From Congregibacter litoralis KT71 (GTDB taxonomy: Bacteria; Pseudomonadota; Gammaproteobacteria; Pseudomonadales; Halieaceae), in contig NZ_CM002299.1 in the NCBI RefSeq assembly GCF_000153125.2, forward strand, positions 1,549,075 through 1,613,074: a stretch of DNA of 64,000 bases, in the 5' to 3' direction. Each line of letters starts with the position of its first letter. Within the stretch, counting starts at the first letter, position 1. The notes beneath the pieces were generated by a model. The model saw only the letters and a list, made by a program, of their open reading frames with translations. It did not search any database and was not told the origin of the DNA. A program made the position numbers and the translations under genes. Of this stretch, positions 27,918-35,623 are shown in pieces.

Positions 27918-28004
27918 TGGTACCGAAGGCCGGACTCGAACCGGCACACCCGTTAAGGCGGGGGATTTTGAATCCCCTGTGTCTACCAATTTCACCACTT
28001 CGGC
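27918..28004 (-). tRNA. tRNA-Leu(CAA), left copy with encoded CCA
   Basis: Read on the minus strand the gene starts GCCGAAG and ends CTTCGGT-A-CCA. The acceptor pairs close with one G-T, the anticodon loop TTCAAAA gives CAA, a long variable arm is present and the T-arm is GGTTCGAGTCC. All are features of tRNA-Leu for UUG. CCA is encoded. No good -35/-10 pair is seen upstream (to the right), where island DNA lies, so it may be silent or expressed from island DNA. Confidence 0.93.
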
Positions 28005-28007
28005 ACT
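27921..28007. repeat. Left att-like direct repeat (87 bp, contains tRNA-Leu)
   Basis: This stretch is identical base for base to 38442-38528. It holds the full tRNA-Leu body plus three bases beyond its 5' end; identity stops at once on both sides. It is best read as one end of an integrated element. Confidence 0.9.
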
Positions 28008-28118
28008 TACTGGTAGATACTTTTCGCTGTTTCCGAATCTTCGATAACACCTGTTTGAAGCAGTTCACCGGTCGGTGAGTAAGTGGCGATTTTGTCACAA
28101 TTTGTCACAGGACGCATG

Positions 28119-28436
28119 CTACAAGTCTTGCGATGCATCTCGCCTAAGCAGACTGTAAAGCGCATCAATCCTCTTGTTTGTCCGACGGTTCAATTCCTGA
28201 GTTACAGCCTGATTACCGGCAACCAACATGAACATCATTAAGGATACAGTGGTGGTCTCCATCGAGCGTCCAGTTTCTGTAGCCATGATGAACCACATGA
28301 ATAAGGCTATAGCCACGAGGTTGCTGACTGCCGATACAACAGGGTTGTACGAGGGGCGTAGTGACTCAAACTCGTGCATGACTCTCTCATCACGCTGTGC
28401 TTCTTCGTAGACTAATCGAGCTTCCGCTTCGTTCAT
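28119..28436 (-). CDS. Small two-TM protein, unknown
   Basis: A 105-residue protein: an acidic N-terminal helix (NEAEARLVYEEAQRDERVM), two hydrophobic segments (NLVAIALFMWFIMA and TTVSLMMFMLVAGNQ) and a basic C-terminal helix (NRRTNKRIDALYSLLRR). The ATG at 28436 is set by GGGAG seven bases upstream; the long open extension to 28703 runs through a terminator and is not real. It is the last island gene before the left repeat. It resembles small membrane proteins carried by prophages, but no family is recognised. Confidence 0.65.
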   Translation of the reverse strand: MNEAEARLVYEEAQRDERVMHEFESLRPSYNPVVSAVSNLVAIALFMWFIMATETGRSMETTTVSLMMFMLVAGNQAVTQELNRRTNKRIDALYSLLRRDASQDL

Positions 28437-28611
28437 TAGTAATCTCCCATTGAATACTCCTAACTCTGGCAGAACAGTCTCACAGTTGATAGTGCATCCT
28501 GCTTGCACTCGTAAAAGTGCCGTGATTTGCATAGTCCGAAAGGTCATCAATATAAGGGCTAAACTCAAGCTGATACTTGGTCGCGGAGGGCGATGCTGTG
28601 TCGGCCGTGTT

Positions 28612-28653
28612 TGAAAAAGACAGAGGCAGTCACCGCTCCTTCGGTGATGCCTC
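28612..28653 (-). terminator. Rho-independent terminator of the helicase-like gene
   Basis: Just after the stop of the helicase-like gene the minus strand forms a near-perfect hairpin: GAGGCA/TGCCTC (28623-28628 with 28648-28653) and TCACCG/CGGTGA (28630-28635 with 28642-28647), with one bulged base and a six-base loop. It is followed by a T-run (28613-28618 read as T on the minus strand). Confidence 0.8.
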
Positions 28654-29789
28654 CGCCCAATTCTAGGCATTTTAAGCCGCTTTACGCTCCTCAGCGGTAT
28701 CACGCACCAAGTAGAGCTTGTTGCCCGCGAGACCTATTTCCCGTGCTCTCAACAGTTGCCAGCCATACGCACCGAGATACGGGCTAACTGCCTTTGTTGC
28801 CATAGCTCGTCTAAGTTGGTCCGCTTTGCATCCAACGGCTATTGCAACCTCCGTTGAGCTAGCCTGCTGAGGGCTATCAGGGGCTGCCAGATACCGCTGA
28901 ATACGTCCCTTGAACGTATCACTCTCAGTGTCATCGTAGCTCTTACGAACAGGTAACGGCGCTCCCCGAAACAGCTCACCCCAGTGAGCCAGCATCGGCC
29001 CGTACTCCATCGTCGCGTGAATCGTCATCTCGCCACAGACTCCATTCTTATCGATGTTTCGGACATTGCCACGGCATGCCATCTGCTTTCCGTACATGAG
29101 AAGCTCCCCTTGCTGGACCGTCAACGCGTCGCCAGTCATCCCACGCCCGTGCATGCCCTCCAACTTGGCGTCGCTGGCTCGAGTCTCGGAGTACGCACTC
29201 GCTTTGGCGATGATTACGCGCTTGGGCTTCAGGAACTCGCTAAACAAGAAGACGTGCTTGCATCCCTTCCACTGGTTACTGCCAGCGCCCGGTCCCCAGT
29301 GAGCGAAGTAGACTCTTCGTTTTTCCCAGTCGAAGCTGCCATCCTCCTCGGTACTCTCGGCTGGCTTCGGTATGACCTGGTGAGTAGTCGCCATGGTTAG
29401 AGGATAGACCACGAGAACCCTGTCACCCGGCCCCGTGCCATCAAGAACAGCTTTTCGCATGAACTCCTCATACGCCTTTGCCTCCGTTATGTTGGACTTG
29501 TTCCATCGGATGCCCTGCAAGCTCTTCGGGACAACCAGGTGAACAGACTTCAAGTTCTCGTAGTTCACCGCCGGTGGCCGTGGGAACTCCGGTCGAGACC
29601 TAAGGAGACGGAAGCACCGCTGGATGTCCCCAGTGGCGTCTAGTATCAACAAGTTCGGCGTCGGCCGGTAGTTCAATGCATATCCTACGAACACATTGCC
29701 GGACCAGCGCGAGTAGAATGCATAGTCGATTGATGCCGCTTTTAAGAACAGCGCTGTCCGCTGGAACTCAGTGAATCGCCACCAGTTCT

Positions 29790-30662
29790 CTAGACACTTT
29801 CCAGTTGTTTTTCGTGATGCTGTTCGTAGTCTACAGGTGACAGCAGGCTGTTCGAGCCATGCCGGCGTCTGACGTTGTAGAACATCTCGATATAGTCAAA
29901 GATATCGGCCCGGGCATCCTGCCGGGTCGGATATATCTTGCGCTTCACGCGCTCGCGTTTCAGAAGCTGGAAGAAGCTTTCAGCGACTGCGTTGTCATGG
30001 CAGTTGCCGCGTCTGCTCATACTGCCCTCAAGGCCGTTTGCGCGTAGAAACGCGCTCCAGTCATAGCTTGTGTATTGACTGCCCTGGTCCGAATGAACAA
30101 GTACCTTGCTCACCGGCTTGCGACGCCACACCGACATCAACAAGGCATCTAGAACCAGATCGCTCGTGATCCGTGATTGCATCGACCAGCCAATCACCCG
30201 GCGCGAGAATAAGTCGATGACCACGGCCAGGTACAACCAGCCTTCGTGGGTCCGAATATGGGTGATGTCGGTCGCCCATCGCTCGTTCGGCGCAGCCGGA
30301 TTAAACTGTCTCTGCAGGACATTAGGCGTCACATCATGCGCTTTTCCAGCCTTATGCCGTGGCTTGCGATATCCAACCTGCGCCCTGATTCCAGCGTCTT
30401 TCATGAGACGGTGGACACGGTTGGGGCCGCAACACTCGCCTATTTCATGCAAATCACGATGGATCTTCCGATAGCCATACACAGCACCGGACTCGAGCCA
30501 GAACTGCTTGATCAGGCCAGAGAGCCGCTTGTCCTCACAACGGCGAGTCGATTGCGGCTGTCGACGCCACGCATAGAAACCGCTGGGGTGAACGTTAAGC
30601 AAAGAACACAGATGCCGCACCGGCAACTGGTGGCGATGGGATTGAATAAAAGCGTACTTCAC
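29790..30662 (-). CDS. IS3-family transposase OrfB (DDE integrase domain)
   Basis: A 290-residue catalytic subunit: an HTH-21-like N-terminus (VHPSGFYAWRRQPQS), then the rve integrase core with catalytic Asp in 'WATDITHIRTHEGW', Asp in 'LVHSDQGSQYTS' and Glu in 'NAVAESFFQLLK'. It begins at a GTG overlapping the TGA of orfA (GTGA). Translation as an OrfAB fusion is expected from the slippery A-run in orfA. Confidence 0.93.
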   Translation of the reverse strand: MKYAFIQSHRHQLPVRHLCSLLNVHPSGFYAWRRQPQSTRRCEDKRLSGLIKQFWLESGAVYGYRKIHRDLHEIGECCGPNRVHRLMKDAGIRAQVGYRKPRHKAGKAHDVTPNVLQRQFNPAAPNERWATDITHIRTHEGWLYLAVVIDLFSRRVIGWSMQSRITSDLVLDALLMSVWRRKPVSKVLVHSDQGSQYTSYDWSAFLRANGLEGSMSRRGNCHDNAVAESFFQLLKRERVKRKIYPTRQDARADIFDYIEMFYNVRRRHGSNSLLSPVDYEQHHEKQLESV

Positions 30663-30937
30663 TCGGATTGGCTCGCGAAGTACGCCGCGGCTTTTTTTAG
30701 AATGTCACGCTCCTCCGTGACACGCTTAAGCTCTTTTTGTAGCCGACGAATCTCGGCCTGATCATCAGCCTCCACTCGATGTTGCTCAGCAGCCGGCCCG
30801 TACTTCTTCACCCAGGCATACAGACTGTGCGTCGTCACGCCCAGCCGACTGGCCACGTCCGCCACGCTGTAGCCGCGATCAGTAATCTGGCGAACAGCTT
30901 CTCTCTTGAATTCTTCGGGGTAACGCTTGTTGCTCAT
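30659..30937 (-). CDS. IS3-family transposase OrfA (DNA-binding subunit)
   Basis: A 92-residue protein with a helix-turn-helix (DVASRLGVTTHSLYAWVKKYG) and a leucine-zipper-like helix (IRRLQKELKRVTEERDILKK). The codons for LKKAA read CTAAAAAAAGCC, a classical slippery run for -1 frameshift; the -1 frame is open from there into orfB, giving OrfAB. I start at the ATG at 30937 (MSNKRYPEEFK), the usual orfA start. Confidence 0.9.
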   Translation of the reverse strand: MSNKRYPEEFKREAVRQITDRGYSVADVASRLGVTTHSLYAWVKKYGPAAEQHRVEADDQAEIRRLQKELKRVTEERDILKKAAAYFASQSE

Positions 30938-32288
30938 AAACACCTCTCTGATAGCCATTTTCTATGGCTGAAAGGTGTCTAGCAAACTGGTGGCGATTCA
31001 CAGGCAGCTTGTCGCTGACCCCAGAAGTCCTCGACTCCTTGACCAGTTGGCGAAGCCTTCTTTCATGGAACAGCTCGGCGTTCGGTATCGATATCAGGCG
31101 CTCTACTGGTGCTTCAAGGTTCATTTGCCCGCCGTCCGAAACGGCTTGCATGCGACTCTCCAACCGCTTGAGAATTTCTACTTCATGCTCCCATCCGTCG
31201 GCTCCCAAGCAAGCCTCCATTAGCGACACTATGTCCTTACGACCAATCTCGACGGCCGTAGATAACGCGGGACTCTCATCAAGTATCAGCAGGTCCCTCA
31301 GCCGACCGTCAGCCGTATAGGTCACACCATTGTCAGCGTCGCTCTCCTGTTCCTGCTTCCAAAGGTCGTGCGTGGCCAATATGAACCTGGCTGACTTGAG
31401 AGACTCCCGGTCGTGGCGCTCTTGTCCTTCCACATACGGACGGTCAGCTCGTCGCGACTCTGGAGCATTCGGACAGTGTGCAGACGTCCAGTAGCGAAGC
31501 CAGTGCTGCTCGTCCGGCTTCAGTATCTGTTGGACTTCATTGACGACCTCGCTAAGTAATTTAATCGTCGGTAGACACATAGCTGCAGTGAACGATGGGT
31601 CGTTCCTCAGCATAGCTACGATGAAGGCCCAGCTGTAAGTGCTCTTACCTGTGCCCGTTTCTGCTGTGATTATCGTCACTGGTTTACTGCTGTCGTCAGC
31701 TCTTGCAGCGGTTACTCGGTCACTGCAGGACGAGAAGATGTACTCAGCGGTTTGCTTATTGAATCCTGTCGGTGCGCTGGTCGAACCACGCAGATTAGCC
31801 TGCTGCTGCAAAACGAGGTCGAGACGATTTCTCAGTGATACTGATTCCATGGGTATTCCTTTTGGGTGAGCGGGTGTGTTCGAGGAGGAAAGAAAACTGC
31901 AAGAAAGCTAAGAGACCTATATCTCTTGCAAAACTGCAGACTTCTTTGGGTGGTGACATTCAGGGACAACGTGATGCAGCAATTGGCTGAAGCCACAGGA
32001 CTTTCAACGGTTACTTCAATTTCTTTCTCTATTGAGCCGACTTTTTGTCAGATGTCCTTATCTTCAGGTAGCTGTAGGCATCATGTTATCCGAGGTTATA
32101 GCCAATAATTATTATATAAATCAATAACTTGTGTCTCTCTTCCGTAAGACTTGCTGTAGTCCGTCGTCGGCGGAAGCCGATTAAGTAGACCGATTCAAGA
32201 ACAACTGCTGCTTACAAACGATTTGAGGTTAGTCTGGCGGTGAGTTTCATTGACGGTTGACGATGACTAACAGCATTCGTCCAATCTG

Positions 32289-32342
32289 CTTCGGTGGTCT
32301 ATCGAATCAAGCTTTCAGCCGCACCCGATAGGAGGTCCGAAG
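32289..32342. repeat. Two-step inverted repeat
   Basis: CTTCGG (32289-32294) pairs with CCGAAG (32337-32342), and CTATCG (32299-32304) pairs with CGATAG (32326-32331), separated by a small internal bulge. The two nested six-base stems make chance less likely than a single short repeat. Confidence 0.6.
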
Positions 32343-32617
32343 GTAAGCTCGACGTTGCTCTACCTCAGGTCTACCGCTTGTACGCACAAAAGTAAGGCAA
32401 ATCTCTCTGGGGTCTTAAAAATCTAATACTATCAATGAGTTATCAGTAACCGCTTACCCTGAAGGTCGCACGACTTATAGTATTCCTCAAAAATACATAA
32501 TAAATACAAAGGGTTACATTAGCTAAAACAATTCCCCTGACCGCCCCTTGAGAGCTACTTTCCGACGTATGTGTCTACAGTCGTATATTCGTGGACAGTT
32601 ATGACTTGCCAAAGAAT

Positions 32618-32651
32618 CCGCCAGGTATCCGGCGGTGGTCCTAAAAGGACC
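32618..32651. repeat. Tandem hairpins CCGCC/GGCGG and GGTCC/GGACC
   Basis: CCGCC (32618-32622) pairs with GGCGG (32631-32635), and one base later GGTCC (32637-32641) pairs with GGACC (32647-32651) around the loop TAAAA. The left arm, AATCCGCC, is repeated at 32992-32999. Confidence 0.6.
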
Positions 32652-32734
32652 GAAGGTGAACCCAACGCGAACGTCTGGACTCGAAAGGTATCTGTGAGCT
32701 TCTGAGTGCTCTCTTGGTTGCTACTGACGGACGG

Positions 32735-32956
32735 TTACACTGGCAGCATCGCTTGCTGGTAGTCTTCAAGCGCAGCAGGATGGCGACTCACTACCGTGTC
32801 AAACATTGCGATGCCTTCCTTAAGCTCATCAATCAACGTCTCTGCTGCGTCTGAGTCTTCAGCGGCTCTCACCATCGCTGCTATCAACTCATCTCTGCTC
32901 ATGGCCTCAGCCATCTGTCGTACATCGTCTACCGTGCTTATTGCTGTCTGCATCAT
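32735..32956 (-). CDS. Small acidic helical protein, unknown
   Basis: A 73-residue protein, acidic and probably all helical (TVDDVRQMAEAMSRDELIAAM, TLIDELKEGIAMFDTVV). The start at 32956 is decided by GGAGA about eight bases upstream; the open extension to 33019 would cross a hairpin (32995-33030) that looks regulatory. Island context only; no family recognised. Confidence 0.55.
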   Translation of the reverse strand: MMQTAISTVDDVRQMAEAMSRDELIAAMVRAAEDSDAAETLIDELKEGIAMFDTVVSRHPAALEDYQQAMLPV

Positions 32957-32994
32957 TAGGTCTCCTTCTGACGCCTTACGCGACCTACTGTAAT

Positions 32995-33030
32995 CCGCCG
33001 GTATCCGATGGGGTCGCATGCCACCGGCGG
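32995..33030. promoter_or_regulatory. Perfect 8-bp inverted repeat upstream of the small acidic gene
   Basis: CCGCCGGT (32995-33002) and ACCGGCGG (33023-33030) are exact complements around a 20-base loop, about 40 bases upstream of the small minus-strand gene. It could be an operator, a leader hairpin or a terminator of the gene to the right. It shares AATCCGCC with the hairpin at 32618. Confidence 0.5.
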
Positions 33031-33090
33031 TATCTGCTTACTCCCCTTAGCTCACTCGAGTCATCGATGCCTCCAGTGTGGGTAACTAAC

Positions 33091-33636
33091 CTACTCCGTT
33101 GCTTCTAGTCGCATCTGTCGCATTAGGCTCATCTGCTCGTCGGAGATGCCTCCGATCCCGCGTGAACCGTTGCAAAGGCCATTGATGTATCGACCTTTCT
33201 CATCAGGTCCATTCAGAAAGAGAAGGTATTCATCGTTGAGCGTGTAGCCTATGAAACAAGTCACTCTCTTATCAGCGCGTCGAGTAACCACCTCAGCTGC
33301 TGAACTACCCTTCAGAGCTTCGATGACTCTGAATCGATTCTCTCTTCCCTCGCACAATCCCATAGGGTCCGTGACGCTATCCGGATCGAAGTCAGGTGAG
33401 ACCTTCTTGCCTTTCTGCACAGCTACGGCTTCCGCGTGAACCACTAAGCTGGACCGCGCATACAGCACTCGAGCCTCCAGCAGTGGGTTATTCTGAGGTA
33501 TCGAGCATGAAGCCGCTGCCGCATTCTGTGATATCGCAAGAAGGATAGGCACAGTAAGTAAGACTTTTGCCGCGCCGCGCCTTGCTCTTCGATTCGGTCT
33601 CTCTCTGCTTTGGATATCGGTGTTACGGCGTATCAT
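33091..33636 (-). CDS. Exported protein, possible TIMP/NTR-like fold
   Basis: A 181-residue protein with a basic start and a signal peptide (KVLLTVPILLAISQNAAAAS). The mature part opens with CSIPQN and continues with beta-rich 'LVVHAEAVAV', 'RFRVIEALKGSS', 'VTCFIGYTLNDEYLLFLNG' and 'INGLCNGSRG'. This pattern of an early Cys, a 'F.V..alkG' strand and later Cys residues is reminiscent of TIMP/netrin-module proteins; I offer that only as a fold suggestion. It is the third gene of a unit: it overlaps the preceding membrane-protein gene by 14 bases. Confidence 0.65.
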   Translation of the reverse strand: MIRRNTDIQSRERPNRRARRGAAKVLLTVPILLAISQNAAAASCSIPQNNPLLEARVLYARSSLVVHAEAVAVQKGKKVSPDFDPDSVTDPMGLCEGRENRFRVIEALKGSSAAEVVTRRADKRVTCFIGYTLNDEYLLFLNGPDEKGRYINGLCNGSRGIGGISDEQMSLMRQMRLEATE

Positions 33637-33934
33637 TCAGCGGCATCCTAGTGCAATCCCCGAGATAGACGATGTCGCCTAACTCTCCCTTAGCTTGTAG
33701 CCGCAACATCTCTTCCGCAAGTTCTTTGCATTCGGGCTTGTTGGTATCGATCTTGGATACCCATTCCGGCTCTTCTGGTGTCTCGATATTTAGGTCGGCA
33801 GGTGACGTTGCCCAGGAGAGAGGAGTCTCAGCCATCACGTTACGCTCGGGAGGGCTTGTAGGAGGCTGAGTCACCCACCACACTACCATCAGTACAGCTA
33901 TCGTCCCCAGGAGTATCTGCTGAAGCCGTGTCAT
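33623..33934 (-). CDS. Small membrane-anchored protein, unknown
   Basis: A 103-residue protein with an N-terminal anchor (LQQILLGTIAVLMVVWWV) and an acidic periplasmic tail holding two cysteines (KPECKELAEEML, LGDCTRM). It overlaps the recombinase gene by four bases (ATGA) upstream and the exported-protein gene by 14 bases downstream, so all three are one transcript. No family recognised. Confidence 0.65.
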   Translation of the reverse strand: MTRLQQILLGTIAVLMVVWWVTQPPTSPPERNVMAETPLSWATSPADLNIETPEEPEWVSKIDTNKPECKELAEEMLRLQAKGELGDIVYLGDCTRMPLNDTP

Positions 33935-34491
33935 AGCTCGTAGTCCTCATACGTCTGCATAACCTCAGCCTTGGTAATCCCAAGATACGTCATGGTCACT
34001 GCCGGACTACTGTGGTTTAGAACCTTACTCACCATCTCCACCGGCACACCGTCACTATACATAGCCCAGCCGCGAGACTTGCGCATGCTGTGAGTACCCA
34101 GCCGGACTCTGAGGATGTCGCCAATCTCTTTGAATGCCTTGGCTACTGTTACGCGTCCGATAGGCTTCTGCATGGCCTTTGAGCGATTCGCATGTGTCTG
34201 AAACAGGTAACGGTCTGTTGGGTGCTCTTGCCGCCTGCGCTCTACCAGCTTGAGAACGGTGTCGTTTAACCGCAGGGTCCGAGCCTTACCTGTCTTGCCC
34301 TCTACCAGTCGTAGCTCCCGCCGCTCTGTATCCAATGCTCCGTACTCAATCGCCAGTAAATCGGAAATCCTCAGCGCTAGATTGACGCCTATGCGCCAGA
34401 TGTCACCGTAGACATCACCTTTATGCTTCCGGAGGAGGTGCTCCACAGTAGCTATCTCGGCCTTCGTCTTGACCGCTTCAACCTCAATCAT
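33931..34491 (-). CDS. FimB-sized tyrosine recombinase
   Basis: A 186-residue tyrosine recombinase that is only a catalytic domain: first Arg in 'LALRISDLLAI', Lys in 'VEGKTGKARTL', HxxR in 'THSMRKSRGW', the late His in 'LNHSSPAVTMTY' and the nucleophilic Tyr in 'MTYLGIT'. The short form resembles FimB/FimE, which invert small promoter segments. It is first in a three-gene unit with a membrane and an exported protein. A good promoter lies upstream (34533-34560). It may be the island excision partner or a phase switch; no clear inverted substrate is seen nearby. Confidence 0.85.
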   Translation of the reverse strand: MIEVEAVKTKAEIATVEHLLRKHKGDVYGDIWRIGVNLALRISDLLAIEYGALDTERRELRLVEGKTGKARTLRLNDTVLKLVERRRQEHPTDRYLFQTHANRSKAMQKPIGRVTVAKAFKEIGDILRVRLGTHSMRKSRGWAMYSDGVPVEMVSKVLNHSSPAVTMTYLGITKAEVMQTYEDYEL

Positions 34492-34532
34492 TCTTTGCTA
34501 CTCATTGTTACAGGATATATATTAAGTAGCTT

Positions 34533-34560
34533 AGAATAGACACTAACGCAAAGAAGTCAA
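34533..34560 (-). promoter_or_regulatory. Candidate sigma-70 promoter of the recombinase unit
   Basis: On the minus strand TTGACT (34555-34560) and TATTCT (34533-34538) are 16 bases apart, about 40 bases before the recombinase start. The surrounding DNA is AT-rich. Confidence 0.5.
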
Positions 34561-34885
34561 CAAATATATGGTGCTGCTATGCATCACAATGTAAATGTGT
34601 AGGTTAGAGGGTTCTGTCAGACCTGGGCGATAAAGGGCACCAGGCGGTTAGCTGGACACCTCTGGACCTCTCACTGACGCCACCCGAATCCTGTAGGTAC
34701 ACCCGTCGACATACAGTCGAAGACTTCCGAACACAGCCGGACCATGGGGCGTTTCAGCTCACAGGGGACACCCCCACCCCCTTATACATGCGCGTAGGGG
34801 TGAGCAATCAGTGGGCGTCCGAGTATTTTTTCTCTCAAGATTCTGAGGGTGTTCCTTGCAGTTGTGAGACCCAGTGCTTGGCGTT
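34561..34885. other. Island intergenic region, no gene seen
   Basis: Between the recombinase promoter and the HEPN membrane protein gene I see only short frames without ribosome sites. No strong repeat is evident. Confidence 0.4.
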
Positions 34886-35374
34886 CTATCGTGGTCTGCT
34901 AGATGCTTCGCGCGTCTCGATAAACAGGTTTTGCCGAAGGGTGGCAATCAATCCGACCAGAAAAGCGGTGAGCGCGGAGAACGCTACGATTACATTCCTC
35001 TTGAGCGTCGCCTCTTTATTCATACCGTACTCGATCTCAGACACGGATTTGCACCATGTAACTAGTTCGTCCTTGTGGACATCGAAATCAAGTTTATGTG
35101 CCAGCTTATTTCGAAGCCGATTGATCTCCCTCAACTGCTGCACTAACGAGTCCATTCGCTTAGGTGGGTTTCGATGCAGTGCTACTGCCAGGTCTATCTT
35201 TCGAGAGAAAGTAAGGCCTAACCCCCTCAATCGTTTTTCATTGTTGATGTAGAGCCCCAGCCACTCGTTGAGAGCCTGCTCAATAATTAGATGGCCCTTT
35301 ATGAGAATCGTCTCGATGTCATAGGCGTCGTCGAGATGTTTGTCCACATAACCGAACACTTGGTTCTCTTTCAT
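34886..35374 (-). CDS. HEPN-motif membrane protein
   Basis: A 162-residue protein: an all-helical first part (DAYDIETILIKGHLIIEQALNEWL) with the HEPN ribonuclease motif Rx4H as RNKLAH (Arg88-His93), then one membrane span (VIVAFSALTAFLVGLIATL, about 128-146) and a short basic tail. HEPN proteins with this motif are often RNases in toxin-antitoxin or phage-defence systems, but some are inactive scaffolds. The start at 35374 is set by GAGGAA five bases upstream. No adjacent minimal nucleotidyltransferase partner is visible. The C-terminal anchor is unusual. Confidence 0.7.
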   Translation of the reverse strand: MKENQVFGYVDKHLDDAYDIETILIKGHLIIEQALNEWLGLYINNEKRLRGLGLTFSRKIDLAVALHRNPPKRMDSLVQQLREINRLRNKLAHKLDFDVHKDELVTWCKSVSEIEYGMNKEATLKRNVIVAFSALTAFLVGLIATLRQNLFIETREASSRPR

Positions 35375-35409
35375 TGTCTTCCTCATCGGAGCGTAGATAT
35401 AGGCGCACT

Positions 35410-35580
35410 ATGACAGCCGAGTCCGCAACAGTCCTCATCGAAGACCTCTGGGCCGCATTAGACGCCCTCTAACTCCTATCAGACACCCATGATACCGGTT
35501 GCTACAAACGGCTCGAAAGAGCCGCCAGCGAAGCCACACAGATTCTCGCGCTGAGTGCCGGCATGGTGAAACGCCATTAA
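35410..35580 (+). pseudogene. Short frame broken by an in-frame TAA
   Basis: An ATG at 35410 preceded by AGGCG opens a frame that stops at 35470 after 20 codons. Read past that TAA, it continues for 35 more codons (LLSDTHDTGCYKRLERAASE...) to a TAA at 35578. The second part looks like a normal helical protein end. It may be a remnant of a small plus-strand gene, the only one in the island; chance is not excluded. Confidence 0.25.
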
Positions 35581-35623
35581 GATCTGGCGTAGGCATTACT
35601 GCACCGAACCGTTCACTCGAGCG

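Larger units (their letters stand above)
29772..31000 (-). mobile_element. IS3-family element with CAG target duplication
   Basis: The 1229-bp element runs from TGAATCGCCACCAGTT at 29772 to its complement ending at 31000. The inverted repeats extend inward for about 35 bp (TAGACACTTTCCAG / TAGACACCTTTCAG). Three bases, CAG, flank both ends (29769-29771 and 31001-31003), the usual IS3 duplication. Both transposase frames are intact. Confidence 0.93.
28672..31850 (-). pseudogene. Helicase-like ATPase gene interrupted by an IS3 element
   Basis: The N-terminal part (31850 to 31001) has Walker A 'AETGTGKST' (63-71) and a Walker B with DES in 'LLILDESPAL' (191-193). The C-terminal part (29768 to 28672) has a motif-VI-like 'KQMACRGNVRNID' and a short helix-turn-helix-like end (ASSTEVAIAVGCKADQLRRAM). 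Removing the 1229-bp IS and one CAG copy joins them in frame to give 649 codons including stop, reading KLPEFQRTALF at the junction. The ribosome site AAGGA lies seven bases before the ATG at 31850. It is probably a superfamily-2-like helicase for island replication or defence; today it can only make a truncated ATPase half. Confidence 0.85.
31851..32734. other. Structured non-coding region of the island (884 bp)
   Basis: No gene is supported here; the frames that exist lack ribosome sites and domain character. It is AT-rich and holds several paired elements. Next to the helicase-like start, GCAAGA and TCTTGC flank AGAG/CTCT near 31900-31940. A long stem lies at 32289-32342 and two adjacent hairpins at 32618-32651. 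Such a block in front of a replication-type ATPase could be an origin or a regulatory RNA; this is inference. Confidence 0.5.

Noticed and set aside
31866..32108. 80-codon plus-strand frame beside the helicase-like gene
   Set aside because: No ribosome site, no domain character, and its strand is opposite to all island genes.
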